DNA of 64,000 nucleotides, from the NCBI GenBank assembly GCA_052400665.1, contig JBQTGK010000002.1, one strand, 5' to 3'. The position numbers and the translations under genes are program-made. The DNA is from JBQTGK01 sp052400665. GTDB taxonomy: Bacteria; Bacteroidota; Bacteroidia; Bacteroidales; Marinifilaceae. Below are positions 9,301-17,996 of this stretch, in pieces. Position 1 is the stretch's first letter. Every line of letters starts with the position of its first letter. Below the pieces are notes generated by a model. It saw only the letters and a program-made list of their open reading frames with translations, did no database searches and had not been told where the DNA came from.

Positions 9301-10538
9301 GCTCTGTTTTCTTCTGGGTTATTACTAACACTAATATTCTTAAATCCCTTGTTGTAGTTATTTGGGTTCTTGTTCGAAAGAAAATTGATTCCTTCATCTT
9401 CTGTGCCTATCCATAAATTTTTATTGTGATCTTCGAATACAGATTGAACAAAATTACTACTAATTGATCCTTTCTTAGTGGTTTTGTAATAATGTTTGAA
9501 TTTTTTTGGACTCAGGTCGATGGTATAAATTCCTCCGGCTCGTGTTCCAACCCAAATTTGACCGATTTCGTCTTCGGTTATAGAGGTAACAATATTACTT
9601 TTGATGTGCTCATCTAAATTGGTTTTATTAATTTCTAACTCTACTTGCCATCCTTTGTCGGGATGGTATTTTAAACAACTAATTCCATGTCTGTTGCCCG
9701 ACCATATTTTTTGATTTTTATAGATGAATCCGTTTGTTGATAAGTTGTAGATCAGGTTTAATTTGTAGGAAGCATTTTTTTGTTTTTGAATAGCATAAAT
9801 ACTGCTACCTCCGGCTAAAAGTCCATCTTCGTATTCATAAAAAGCATTCCCCTGGCAGTCGAATTCTTCATATTTTAGGTTTTCTTTTTTTTCATACGGA
9901 TTAATAATTCTGAAAACCCTAAGGTTTGTACCCAGCCAAATTTTTCCTTCCTTATCCTGATGGATCTTTTTAATGGAAAGTTTAATGTTATCCTCTGTGA
10001 ATTGATCCTGAATTGGTATTGTGATTATCTCTGATATTTTATCCAGGTTTTTATCCAATTTTATTCTTGAATAGCCATACCAGTTTCCGAGCCAAATAAC
10101 ATCATTATTATCAATAATCATACAGGTAACATCGTTGCTGTGTAGTTTGGTGTTTTTGTCTCCTCTGGTATCATAAATGGTAAATTTTTCGTTTAGCGGA
10201 TTTAATTTACAAATTCCCCGACCATAGGTGCCAATCCAAATGTTCCCCTTGCTGTCTTCATCAATAGCAATTATCATATTACTACTAATACTTTCGGGAT
10301 CGTTAGATATTTGGTAGGTTTTATAGGTATAGCCATCAAATCGGAGAAGACCATCTAAAGTCCCTATCCACATAAAACCTTTGCTATCCTTAAATATGCA
10401 GTTAACATCGTTTTGAGGTAGATTTTTTAATTGAAATACCGAAAAGGAATCATTTTTATCAGCGTAAACTTTACTTGTAAATAAAGGAAGCCAAAGTAAA
10501 GCTATTACCAATTGGTATTTTATAATTATATTTTTCAT
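6384..10538 (-). CDS. Hybrid two-component system regulator (HTCS) of the PUL
   Basis: Single-chain sensor and transcription factor expected to sense a galactan oligosaccharide in the periplasm and activate the PUL. Its 1384 residues show, in order: a signal peptide; two-component-regulator propeller repeats (many WIGT, WLGT and WVGT motifs) over about residues 30-680; a Y_Y_Y domain (about 720-790); one membrane helix near 805-825; HisKA with SHEFRTP (His about 872); HATPase with N, G1 (DTGIGID) and G2 (GGTGIGLALCKG) boxes; a receiver domain with SDVMMP (Asp about 1183) and the conserved Lys in PKPYHS; and an AraC-type HTH at the C-terminus. All catalytic motifs are intact. It is divergent from susC, 269 bases away, with a perfect inverted repeat between, the usual arrangement for HTCS-controlled loci. 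Confidence 0.95.
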   Translation of the reverse strand: MKNIIIKYQLVIALLWLPLFTSKVYADKNDSFSVFQLKNLPQNDVNCIFKDSKGFMWIGTLDGLLRFDGYTYKTYQISNDPESISSNMIIAIDEDSKGNIWIGTYGRGICKLNPLNEKFTIYDTRGDKNTKLHSNDVTCMIIDNNDVIWLGNWYGYSRIKLDKNLDKISEIITIPIQDQFTEDNIKLSIKKIHQDKEGKIWLGTNLRVFRIINPYEKKENLKYEEFDCQGNAFYEYEDGLLAGGSSIYAIQKQKNASYKLNLIYNLSTNGFIYKNQKIWSGNRHGISCLKYHPDKGWQVELEINKTNLDEHIKSNIVTSITEDEIGQIWVGTRAGGIYTIDLSPKKFKHYYKTTKKGSISSNFVQSVFEDHNKNLWIGTEDEGINFLSNKNPNNYNKGFKNISVSNNPEENRAYAIEETLTPDSKDHKSLIWVGSSFPTNLAAINPVSLKRIDLNYINENLGFLFTLESQGDSVLWAGSYGEGLWKLSLNKKGEITKTQNFTPQNGTKSHISSRIIRHLLLDRNNNLWIATDKGLNRIKASELNKANPEFESFENSKSIKDMYCLQIYEAKNGALYMGSMGSGLVSHWLDASKQDHFSKVTMQEGLPNNTVKSILEDKKGYLWLSTNKGLSRYNPKTGKIVNYDAEDGLQHNEFSEICAYKRANEDLIFGGINGFNVFSPRQIHKDTVAPKLFLTDFYILNKQLKPGEKINGKIILEKSIEYTKEIELNYNQNSFSIGFLGLYYNAPQKNKYKYILEGFDADWYNASASYRIAKYTNVPVGEYTFKVIAANSDNIWAPQPASISIKIKPPFYKTSYAYLAYFILLLLIMYVAYRVIQMNESKKKKLLIAEVEKNKVEEIAQIKLRFFTNISHEFRTPLTLITSPLNKLISKNKELSDEERLSNYKLIKQNANLLLRLVNQLMDFRRLDQNKMKLKLEPIELNQFVDNIYQSFKPWAEQKNININFEASDKEQLMYFDPEKIEKVIYNLLSNAFKFTPKNGSINLEIEDSENNNFITIYVSDTGIGIDPKEQEHIFERYYQSESKDKQSFGGTGIGLALCKGLVDMHKGTIEVNSVKGKGTSFAVKLHKGESWMESNSLSLIAPSEAEYNYEEENEEEYSPLNTERATDFKKNHYKILLVEDNIDLRNVVCDIFKDDFIVFEADDGLQGYEQCMAHQPDVIISDVMMPNMDGIELCQKIKSEEAVSHIPILLLTAKNTIESQIEGFEIGADAYIPKPYHSDILRARVISLLKNREKLRQKFQKEIEINPMIIANSPTDSKFLDQILAIIEKNLSESDFSIEKLAKEYGVSRIYLNRKIKALTGETSNQFLRNIRLKHAAELLSQNVLSVSEVTWQVGYNDLRTFRTRFKEKFGVSPSEYAKSNNK

Positions 10539-10611
10539 AAACGAGCTTTGTTTTTTAATTGTGTAGCATCAATACGTGTAAAAATACTCAATTTATCTTT
10601 TTTATAAACTC

Positions 10612-10649
10612 GTGTTTGATAACTACTCTTCGAAAACGTTATCAAACAC
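10612..10649. promoter_or_regulatory. Perfect 12-bp inverted repeat between HTCS and susC
   Basis: GTGTTTGATAAC (10612-10623) and GTTATCAAACAC (10638-10649) are exact reverse complements with a 14-base spacer. The right arm leads into further half-site-like words at about 10662 (CTCAAATATC) and 10681 (ATCATTTACACC), about 20 bases apart. The location, divergent between regulator and susC, and recurrence of TATCAAAC upstream of the GH117 gene and the AHG gene set suggest an HTCS operator; binding is inferred. Confidence 0.5.
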
Positions 10650-10738
10650 CACCTTGTTCTTCTCAAATATCTTATTTGTTATCATTTACACCTACTTATT
10701 TATGGGAAATGGGGCGGTATTCTTACTGTACTATGAAA

Positions 10739-10746
10739 TAAATTTG
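10739..10746 (+). promoter_or_regulatory. Possible -7 box of the susC promoter
   Basis: TAAATTTG fits the Bacteroidota TAnnTTTG -7 consensus and lies about 60 bases before the susC start. No good TTTG -33 box is at the expected distance, which would be compatible with an activator-dependent promoter. Weak evidence. Confidence 0.3.
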
Positions 10747-10807
10747 AATCTAATCAAATGAGTAACGATTTATTTTAATCCTAAACTGTAAATGAAAATG
10801 CTTTCTT

Positions 10808-13800
10808 ATGAGAGAACTAATTAGAATTAATGGAAAATCAATAGTCTTATTGGCTTTCCTCTGTCTGTTTTTTGGTGCAAACGTTATTGCCCAAGATAAG
10901 AGTATTACTGGAACTATTTATGATTCATCAAATGGAACGCCGCTTCCTGGCGCAACTGTTGTCGTAAAAGGAACTACAATTGGTACAACCAGTAATATTG
11001 ATGGTGTATTTACAATTAATACATCTGAAAATAGTATCCTTCTTGTGTCATTTATTGGCTATGTAACTCAGGAATTTCCATTGTCAGGAAAATCAAGTGT
11101 AAAGATAAATCTTTCGCCCGATTTTGAGGAATTATCCGAAGTTGTAGTGGTAGGTTATGGTACACAAAAGAAAATTGAGTTAACAGGAGCTGTTTCATCA
11201 GTTAAATCGGATGAGATGGCGAAGATTGTTTCTTCCGATTTTACCAAATCACTTCAGGGTAAAATTGCCGGAGTTAGTGTAATTGAAAGTAGTGGTCGCC
11301 CGGGAGATCAGGCCAATATCCAAATTCGTGGATTGGGATCCATCTCGAGTAATGCCAGTCCTTTGTATGTAGTCGATGGAATTCCTTACGATGGAAATCC
11401 AAATATTGCATCGGAGGATATTGAAACTGTTGATATTTTAAAAGATGGTGCATCGGCAGCGGTGTATGGTACGCGTGCATCCAATGGGGTAATTTTGATT
11501 ACTACCAAAAGAGGAAAAGAGGGAAAAACAAAAGTAAGTTTTTCTTCTTACTATGGTATTCAGAATATTACTTCGGGAACAGAACTTTTAAATACAAAAG
11601 AGCATTTATATGTTGATGAGATGATGCAACAAATGCAAGGTTCTCATTCAAGTATTCTTCATTATAATCCTAATGCAATGGATTATGATACCGATTTTGT
11701 TGGTTCTATTACCAATGATAATGCAGCCATTCAAAGTCATAATGTAACTTTATCGGGTGGTCGCGATGGGCTAACCTTTAATGTAAATGCCAATTACTTT
11801 AATCAGGATGGTATTTTACGTCAATCAGGATATAACCGATTTACCACTCGTGCCAATGCAAGTTTAAAAAAGGGAAAGTTCGATGCTTTTGTAAGTCTTG
11901 GTATAATGCACTCTAATAAAGAGCAGGAACCATGGGCACTGTATGAGTTTGCAATGTTTCAGGGACCTTACCGTCCACCATTGGCCGGACTAGCAACAAC
12001 AGAAAATTCAGTTGTAATTCCAGGTAATAACCCCGATCATGTGGGATATTTATCCCGATTGTTAAATCAGGAAGATGACAGAATTGAAAATTCTTATAAT
12101 GTTTCGGCCAACCTAAAATATGAAATAGCAAAAGGTTTGACTTATCAGGTTAACTTAGGTTTTAATCACTGGAACTACCACCGTGAATTCTGGCAACCAC
12201 AATACCTGGTATACGATGAGGATGGAGATCTTAATAAATTAGGTAGTCGTGAAGAGGCCGTTTTAACTGAAGATTTTACTACATCGTATAAATACACAAT
12301 GGAAAATATTGTTAATTATACGAAAACGTTTGATAAACATACCATTACAGCAATGTTAGGTTATACTATCGAAAAATCGGACTACGATAAGACTTCTGCA
12401 ACCAAAAAAGATTTTATAAGCAATAGTGTTTCTGTTTTTGATGGTGGTTCAAGCAATACAGCAATAACAGGGAACGATAGTGAACATGGTATTGTAGGTA
12501 AACTGGGACGTTTGCAATACAATTATGACGATCGTTATTTGTTTAGTGCAAGTATTCGTTACGATGGATCTTCAAATTTTGGTGAAGATTACCGATACAA
12601 TGAGTTTTATGGAGCTTCTCTGGGTTGGAATATCAGCGAAGAGAGTTTTATGGATTCTTTCGAATCTATTGATAATCTTAAACTTCGTGCAAGTTATGGT
12701 GAGGTAGGTAATCAGGGAATTTCTTCATACTTGTATGCTGCTTATGTAGATGCAAATATTGATTATGTATGGGGACCTGAAAATAGTGATGAACTGGGAG
12801 CTGGAGCTATTCAAAGAGGTTATGCAAACCCTTTGGTACAGTGGGAAACCAACGTTTCACAAAATATTGGTGTTGATTTACTAATGTTCGATGGCAAATT
12901 CAGTTTTACCGCCGATGTGTACAAGAACGATAAACAAGACATGCTTTTAGATGTTCTTCTTCCTGCATCTACAGGAACAACGGTTCCTGGTGACTGGGGA
13001 AATTACAATTCGAAAATTTCCAATGTTGGTAATATGGTGAATAAAGGATTCGAACTTTCAGCTTATTATAAGGAGAGAACGAAATATGGCTTAAACTGGC
13101 AGTTGACAGGTACTTTTACCCGAAACATAAATGAAATTACCGATTTAGGTGACGATTTAGATAAGATTGCTTTGGAAGATAGTAAGCCTGGAAACTGGCG
13201 TGCAACACAACAGGATATCACAACTTATATGGTTCCAGGTTACGAAGCCGGAGCATTCTTCCTGATTCCTACTGATGGGATTTTTAAAACTGCCGAGCAG
13301 CTTGCAGCTCATGTACATACATACGAAGATGGAACAACAGGTGCTATTCAGCCAAATGCTAAATTAGGAGACTTAAAATACATCGATACCAATAATGATG
13401 GAGTCATTAATGATAACGATCGTGTGTATCAGGGATCGGGTATGCCTAAATTCGAAGCGGGTTTAAACTTTACTGCTGACTATAAAGGATTCGATTTAAG
13501 TGTTCAGTTGTTCTATTCTAATGGAAATAAGGTGTTTAATGGATCTAAGTTGTTTGCTTATTCAAATAAACGACATAAAGATCTGTATCAGATGTGGACT
13601 CCTCAAAATTCTGATTCTGATATCATGTCAGCCCGCGTTAGTTCTGAGCACGATAACTTCCGTTCTCGTTCTAATTATTTCCTTGAGGATGCCGACTTCC
13701 TTAGAGTTCGTAACCTAACCCTGGGGTATTCTATTCCTAAAAAGATCATAGGAAAACACCTTGATAAGTTGAGAGTTTATTTTACAGCTCAAAATCCATT

Positions 13801-13927
13801 CACATTCACCGATTACGATGGTTATGATCCTGAAATTGGTGGAAATGGAGTTTCAACAAGAGGTATCGATAAAGGAACATATCCTGTAACTCGTAAGTTT
13901 TTAATGGGAGTACAAGTTGATTTTTAA
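10808..13927 (+). CDS. SusC/RagA-family TonB-linked outer-membrane transporter
   Basis: Outer-membrane barrel that imports oligosaccharides with its SusD lid. The 1039-residue protein starts with a signal peptide (cleavage near VIAQD), a carboxypeptidase-like regulatory beta-sandwich (ITGTIYDSSNGTPLPGATV, about 32-115), the TonB-box-like EVVVVGYGTQKK, a plug domain with SPLYVVDGIPYDG and DGASAAVYGTRASNGVILI, and a long beta-barrel ending in the aromatic VQVDF typical of barrel insertion. There is no N-terminal STN domain, so signalling to an anti-sigma factor is not expected; this agrees with HTCS control. The susD gene follows after 18 bases. Confidence 0.96.
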   Translation: MRELIRINGKSIVLLAFLCLFFGANVIAQDKSITGTIYDSSNGTPLPGATVVVKGTTIGTTSNIDGVFTINTSENSILLVSFIGYVTQEFPLSGKSSVKINLSPDFEELSEVVVVGYGTQKKIELTGAVSSVKSDEMAKIVSSDFTKSLQGKIAGVSVIESSGRPGDQANIQIRGLGSISSNASPLYVVDGIPYDGNPNIASEDIETVDILKDGASAAVYGTRASNGVILITTKRGKEGKTKVSFSSYYGIQNITSGTELLNTKEHLYVDEMMQQMQGSHSSILHYNPNAMDYDTDFVGSITNDNAAIQSHNVTLSGGRDGLTFNVNANYFNQDGILRQSGYNRFTTRANASLKKGKFDAFVSLGIMHSNKEQEPWALYEFAMFQGPYRPPLAGLATTENSVVIPGNNPDHVGYLSRLLNQEDDRIENSYNVSANLKYEIAKGLTYQVNLGFNHWNYHREFWQPQYLVYDEDGDLNKLGSREEAVLTEDFTTSYKYTMENIVNYTKTFDKHTITAMLGYTIEKSDYDKTSATKKDFISNSVSVFDGGSSNTAITGNDSEHGIVGKLGRLQYNYDDRYLFSASIRYDGSSNFGEDYRYNEFYGASLGWNISEESFMDSFESIDNLKLRASYGEVGNQGISSYLYAAYVDANIDYVWGPENSDELGAGAIQRGYANPLVQWETNVSQNIGVDLLMFDGKFSFTADVYKNDKQDMLLDVLLPASTGTTVPGDWGNYNSKISNVGNMVNKGFELSAYYKERTKYGLNWQLTGTFTRNINEITDLGDDLDKIALEDSKPGNWRATQQDITTYMVPGYEAGAFFLIPTDGIFKTAEQLAAHVHTYEDGTTGAIQPNAKLGDLKYIDTNNDGVINDNDRVYQGSGMPKFEAGLNFTADYKGFDLSVQLFYSNGNKVFNGSKLFAYSNKRHKDLYQMWTPQNSDSDIMSARVSSEHDNFRSRSNYFLEDADFLRVRNLTLGYSIPKKIIGKHLDKLRVYFTAQNPFTFTDYDGYDPEIGGNGVSTRGIDKGTYPVTRKFLMGVQVDF

Positions 13928-13945
13928 TATCAAAACAAGTAGAAA

Positions 13946-15715
13946 ATGAAAAATATATTAAAATATACGCTAATTTTCGTGCTCTTGCTTGGTGCGTTAA
14001 GTAGTTGTGAAGATGATTTGCTGGAACAGGTAAACCCCAATGCGGTTACCACAGACTCGTTTTGGCAATCGGCAGAAGATTTCGATAAAGCTGTAAATGC
14101 ATTATATAGTTCTTTACAGTTTCCTGCAGTTAGTGGTCAGGGGCTTGTGAAAAATATGGTTAGAAGCGATTTTGCCGGATCAGAAAGTTGGTACGCAGAT
14201 GTAAAGTATTCAAATTTAGTTTGGAATGATGCCTCAGATAATGTTGTAGATAGATGGTCACAACTGTATGTAGGTATTTACAGGGCAAATCAAATATTGT
14301 ATTATATCGATGGAGTAACATTTTTAAGCGATTCTGAAAAAGAATTAATTATTGCCCAAACTCGCTTTTTAAGAGGATTGAATTATTTCTGGTTGATACA
14401 ATCTTATAATCAGGCAATTATTCATGATGTGCTTCCTGTTGAAGATGTGGATATGCACAAACCTTTGAGCACCAGAGAAGAAGTGCTTTCAGAAATGATA
14501 ATTCCTGATCTTACTTTTGCCTATGAGCATCTTCCTAAAACCTGGTCGGATAGTGATACTGGTCGATTTACCTGGGGAGCTGCAGCTTCTATGCTGGGAA
14601 AAACCTATTTGTATGAAAAAGACTGGACAAATGCAGCAAAGTATTTTAAAGAGGTGATTGATGCTGCTGATAATGATGGCCTTTATTCATTGGTACCTAA
14701 TTTTATGGATAATTTTACCATAGAAAATGAATTCAATTCTGAATCAATTCTTGAAGTGGCTTATTCTGATAATTATAAAGAAGGTGCCAGCGGAACCCGA
14801 CAAGATGATATAGGAACAGTTCCCGGATCGGAAGCTACTTCTATTGCAAGTTCTTTTGCCAGTATTACTGGTGCAGGTGGTTACAATACCTGTTTGCCAA
14901 CTTATTGGTTACAGGAGCTATTTGTTGCAGCCGATTCCATTGATCAAGCTAATCCTGTAAATATTGGAATGCGTTATTCGCAAAGAACCTATGCTACTAT
15001 TGCTGTTGAATTTGGAGATGGTGATTATTATCAGGCACCACTAACATCCACAGATACAGAAAAAAGTAAAGCTAATTTTAATTACGGACAAGGTTCTAAA
15101 GTTAAAAAATGGACAAGTTGGTATTATAAAGAGAGTGAAGATGCATCAACCTCTGCACGTTCTGGTATTAATTTCCGTCACATTCGTTTGGCAGATGTGT
15201 ATCTGATGTATGCAGAAGCGGTGCTCGAAAAAGATGGAAATACGACCGAGGCTTTAAAATATATCGAAAAAGTTAGAGCCAGAGCTGGCGTATTGTCCTT
15301 ACAACATTATATGGATAATAATAGCGGAATGATTCCTGTTTTGGATAAAGCTCGTTTCCCAAATGGTTTAGCTCAATACGATATGGTAGCAGTAAGCAAA
15401 GAATCTTTACTTCATCACCTAAGAATGGTAGAAAGACCATTGGAACTTGCATTCGAAGGACATCGTTGGTATGATTTGGTTCGCTGGGGTATTATTGCTG
15501 AAACCTTTACTGCAAGAAAAGCAGAAGAAGATTTAATCAAGGAGAAGCTTCTCGATCCGGTAACGAATAAAATGCTTGGTGATAAAATTTTCCCACTGTA
15601 CTTAAATGAGAGAGTTCGTCCGGATTGGCCTGTGCCAGCAGCTAATTACAATAGTGCTGTTCACGATTATTATCCAATTCCTTCGATTGAAAATCAGTCA
15701 AATAGAGAATTGTAA
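13946..15715 (+). CDS. SusD/RagB-family nutrient-binding lipoprotein
   Basis: Surface lipoprotein that caps the adjacent SusC channel and binds glycan. The signal peptide ends in a lipobox (LGALSSC) followed directly by Glu-Asp-Asp, an acidic lipoprotein export signal, so it should face outwards. The 589 residues show the SusD hallmarks: NPNAVTTDSFWQSAEDFDKAVNALY near the N-terminus, TPR-like helices with AQTRFLRGLNYFWLIQ, FRHIRLADVYLMYAEAVL, and LAFEGHRWYDLVRWG near the C-terminus. It is co-transcribed with susC (18-base gap). A large imperfect hairpin follows it before the next lipoprotein gene. Confidence 0.95.
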   Translation: MKNILKYTLIFVLLLGALSSCEDDLLEQVNPNAVTTDSFWQSAEDFDKAVNALYSSLQFPAVSGQGLVKNMVRSDFAGSESWYADVKYSNLVWNDASDNVVDRWSQLYVGIYRANQILYYIDGVTFLSDSEKELIIAQTRFLRGLNYFWLIQSYNQAIIHDVLPVEDVDMHKPLSTREEVLSEMIIPDLTFAYEHLPKTWSDSDTGRFTWGAAASMLGKTYLYEKDWTNAAKYFKEVIDAADNDGLYSLVPNFMDNFTIENEFNSESILEVAYSDNYKEGASGTRQDDIGTVPGSEATSIASSFASITGAGGYNTCLPTYWLQELFVAADSIDQANPVNIGMRYSQRTYATIAVEFGDGDYYQAPLTSTDTEKSKANFNYGQGSKVKKWTSWYYKESEDASTSARSGINFRHIRLADVYLMYAEAVLEKDGNTTEALKYIEKVRARAGVLSLQHYMDNNSGMIPVLDKARFPNGLAQYDMVAVSKESLLHHLRMVERPLELAFEGHRWYDLVRWGIIAETFTARKAEEDLIKEKLLDPVTNKMLGDKIFPLYLNERVRPDWPVPAANYNSAVHDYYPIPSIENQSNREL

Positions 15716-15735
15716 TTGTTGAGGAATAATTTAAA

Positions 15736-15823
15736 AAGATTAAAATGAAACTAGCAAGATTAACTAATTAGTAAGTCATACGTGAATACGATTAGTTAAG
15801 AATGCTAAGTTTCATGAAATCTT
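15736..15823. repeat. Large imperfect hairpin between susD and the SGBP gene
   Basis: Two 33-base arms (15736-15768 and 15791-15823) are near-complementary: the blocks AAGATT, ATGAAACT, AGCA and TAACTAAT match with a few mismatches, separated by a 22-base loop. No T-run follows, so it is not an ordinary terminator. It could be an RNA-processing or stability element setting unequal expression of susCD and the downstream lipoprotein; this is inference. Confidence 0.6.
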
Positions 15824-15843
15824 AAAATGAAAATTATAAACAG

Positions 15844-17400
15844 ATGAATAAGATATTTAATAAAATCGGATTATTGCTGGCAATGACCCTCGTGATTCTT
15901 TGGTCGTGCGACGATGAATATGAAACTCCGGGAACAGAGCCAAGTCATGTTTATGCAACCACATCCTTTGGTGATACAGAAAATAAATTACAGGTAAACA
16001 GTTTCATGTCTTTTATTGATCTTTCAAGAGGTGTAGAAAGCAGAATGTGGACATTTACTGATGATGCAGTTGGTATTGATGGAAATGGCTTGCCAAGTTC
16101 TTCGGAAGAAGCTGTTAAAGCCATGTTTACCACAGCAGGAGTGCACAATATAGGCTTGTCTCAAACATTTTCAGGAAATGTATGGGTTGGCGAGACTCAA
16201 AAAGAGACTGCAACTTACGATACGATAATTGCAATTACAGTTTTAGATAGTGTTAAAGCCAGCTTTACTGCTTTTCAGGTAAAAGAAGGAACCGATCTGG
16301 TAAATGCTGACAATGCTATGAATGAAGTTTATGCGGGTCGTGAAATTAAATTAACACAAACAAGTTCCGAATTAATGGGAGCCGATAATTTTGTTTGGTA
16401 TTTTACCAAGCAAGGTGGAGCCAGCTTTAAATATGAAGAAGCAGAAGTTACAGCAAAATTTAGTAGTGTAGGGGTTTATGATGCGATGCTAATTGCATCT
16501 AATGAATTTAGTAAAGATACTGTTTCTTACGATTCATATTTAAATATAGTAGCATCTACCGATCCTGTTGAGTTATTGGGAATAACTGTTGATGGTGACC
16601 TAAAAGTTCGTTTCGGACGCGACATGGGCTATCCAACAACTTGTGATCCTGCATCGTTTAGCTTAACGGTAACAAATAATGGAGTTGATATTCCTGTTAG
16701 TGTTACAGGTTTAAGACTGGATGCTGATGAAAATAACGTTATCGTTTTAGAATTGAGCGATGAGTTATTTAATAGTGATGTAGTAACAATGAGTTACGAT
16801 GCTACGGTAGGCGATTTAATTACATCTGATGGAATGTTAGCTGATTCGTTTACAGATGAGAAAGTTATATTTATTACTGATAATATTCTTGCCGCATCTG
16901 ATTTCGATTATGGATTTGAAACAAGCACAACCCAAGACTGGAAATATCTTTGGTGGGGTGGTGTTTGGGGAGAATACACTTTCGAGGTGTCAGAAACACA
17001 GTTCTATAAAGGTAAAAAGAGCGGCCATGTAAGTATGAATCCAGGTGGTGGAATGATTATGGGATTAAAAGATGCAGCCAATGAATACATTACTTTTACA
17101 ACCGAAGCTGGTAAAGAATACGAGATTTCCTGCTGGGTGTATATGGAATCAATTGGAGACAGAGCATCTACTCCTGATTTACGTTGTTACTGGTCTGCTG
17201 ATGTTGACTGGAGTGTTCAGGGGGCATTTTTCGATCCTGAATATGAGGAAGGAAAGTGGGTTTACCACTCATGGAGAGTGAATTCACCTGGCGATGGCGA
17301 GTATGGCTTCCAGATTAGAGGTGATAATCAGGGTAACTCTCAGGCTTGTTCATTCTATTTCGATGAAATGTCTATGTCGGTAGTTGAGCCAAGAAAATAA
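15844..17400 (+). CDS. Surface glycan-binding lipoprotein with PKD-like and jelly-roll domains
   Basis: Predicted non-catalytic surface glycan-binding protein (SGBP, SusE/F position) that works with SusCD. The 518-residue protein has a lipobox (VILWSC) followed by Asp-Asp-Glu, an outward-export signal. Two PKD-like Ig modules cover about residues 30-130 and 140-235 (SRMWTFTDDA, FTTAGVHNIGLSQTF; NFVWYFTKQGG, FSSVGVYDAMLIASN). A further Ig-like module spans about 240-345. The C-terminal part (about 355-518) looks like a CBM4/9-type jelly roll rich in exposed Trp (WKYLWWGGVWGEY) and ends with FYFDEMSMSV. No catalytic residues were recognised. It is the last gene before a strong terminator. The ligand is inferred from context only. 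Confidence 0.8.
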   Translation: MNKIFNKIGLLLAMTLVILWSCDDEYETPGTEPSHVYATTSFGDTENKLQVNSFMSFIDLSRGVESRMWTFTDDAVGIDGNGLPSSSEEAVKAMFTTAGVHNIGLSQTFSGNVWVGETQKETATYDTIIAITVLDSVKASFTAFQVKEGTDLVNADNAMNEVYAGREIKLTQTSSELMGADNFVWYFTKQGGASFKYEEAEVTAKFSSVGVYDAMLIASNEFSKDTVSYDSYLNIVASTDPVELLGITVDGDLKVRFGRDMGYPTTCDPASFSLTVTNNGVDIPVSVTGLRLDADENNVIVLELSDELFNSDVVTMSYDATVGDLITSDGMLADSFTDEKVIFITDNILAASDFDYGFETSTTQDWKYLWWGGVWGEYTFEVSETQFYKGKKSGHVSMNPGGGMIMGLKDAANEYITFTTEAGKEYEISCWVYMESIGDRASTPDLRCYWSADVDWSVQGAFFDPEYEEGKWVYHSWRVNSPGDGEYGFQIRGDNQGNSQACSFYFDEMSMSVVEPRK

Positions 17401-17426
17401 AAAGAGTTTAAATTTTAACAGATAAC

Positions 17427-17457
17427 AGGGAGAGCAATTTGCTCTCCCTTATTTTAT
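17427..17457 (+). terminator. Rho-independent terminator ending the susCD-SGBP unit
   Basis: A 10-bp stem (AGGGAGAGCA / TGCTCTCCCT) with a 3-base loop is followed by a T-rich tract, 26 bases after the SGBP stop codon. Confidence 0.85.
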
Positions 17458-17996
17458 TTATGTGGCATAAACTTTACTAAAAGTTACTCTTAATTTTAAG
17501 GGTTCACTTAAACCATTTAGCAATTAAATGCTCATTTGTATTTTCATTTTCATTAAGGATGTAAATTTTAGGATTCAAACACCCCCTGTAGTCCATTTTT
17601 AGCACCTTTTGTTATCAAACGCCCCTAGTTTTTTATTCGGCTTACCTCCTGCACAGCACAGTTTGTCTGCTTAAATTTGATAGTGAAAAGCAAGTCTTAA
17701 CTAGCAATGTATGAGTGAAAATTAATGATTGATAAAGGTTTTATTCGCAGCAGAGTCAGATAAATTATTGCCTTTTGTTTTTGTTTGTGAGGGTGAAATT
17801 CAAACTGAACATTAACTCAACAGTTCTTGTAAGTTCTTTGTTGATAAATGTTTTGTGGATTTTTAGATCATTGCCTATTTAAAATTTACCCCCTTTCAGA
17901 AACTTGGATTGAGCTTATATTTAAATCAAAGATTAAGTAAAAATTAGTGTGTAGATATTATTTAGTAGAATCAATAAATATTAATTCATAGTTATT
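17458..17996. promoter_or_regulatory. Long intergenic region upstream of the AHG gene set
   Basis: 540 bases without a gene. Left part: three half-site-like words about 20 bases apart, ATTCAAACACCCCC (17573), ATTTTTAGCACC (17594) and TTATCAAACGCCCC (17612). Right part: ATTTACCCCC (17884-17893), the same word as upstream of the GH117 gene, 104 bases before the dehydrogenase start. The stretch probably holds the promoter and control sites of the downstream catabolic genes; operator function is inferred. Confidence 0.45.
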
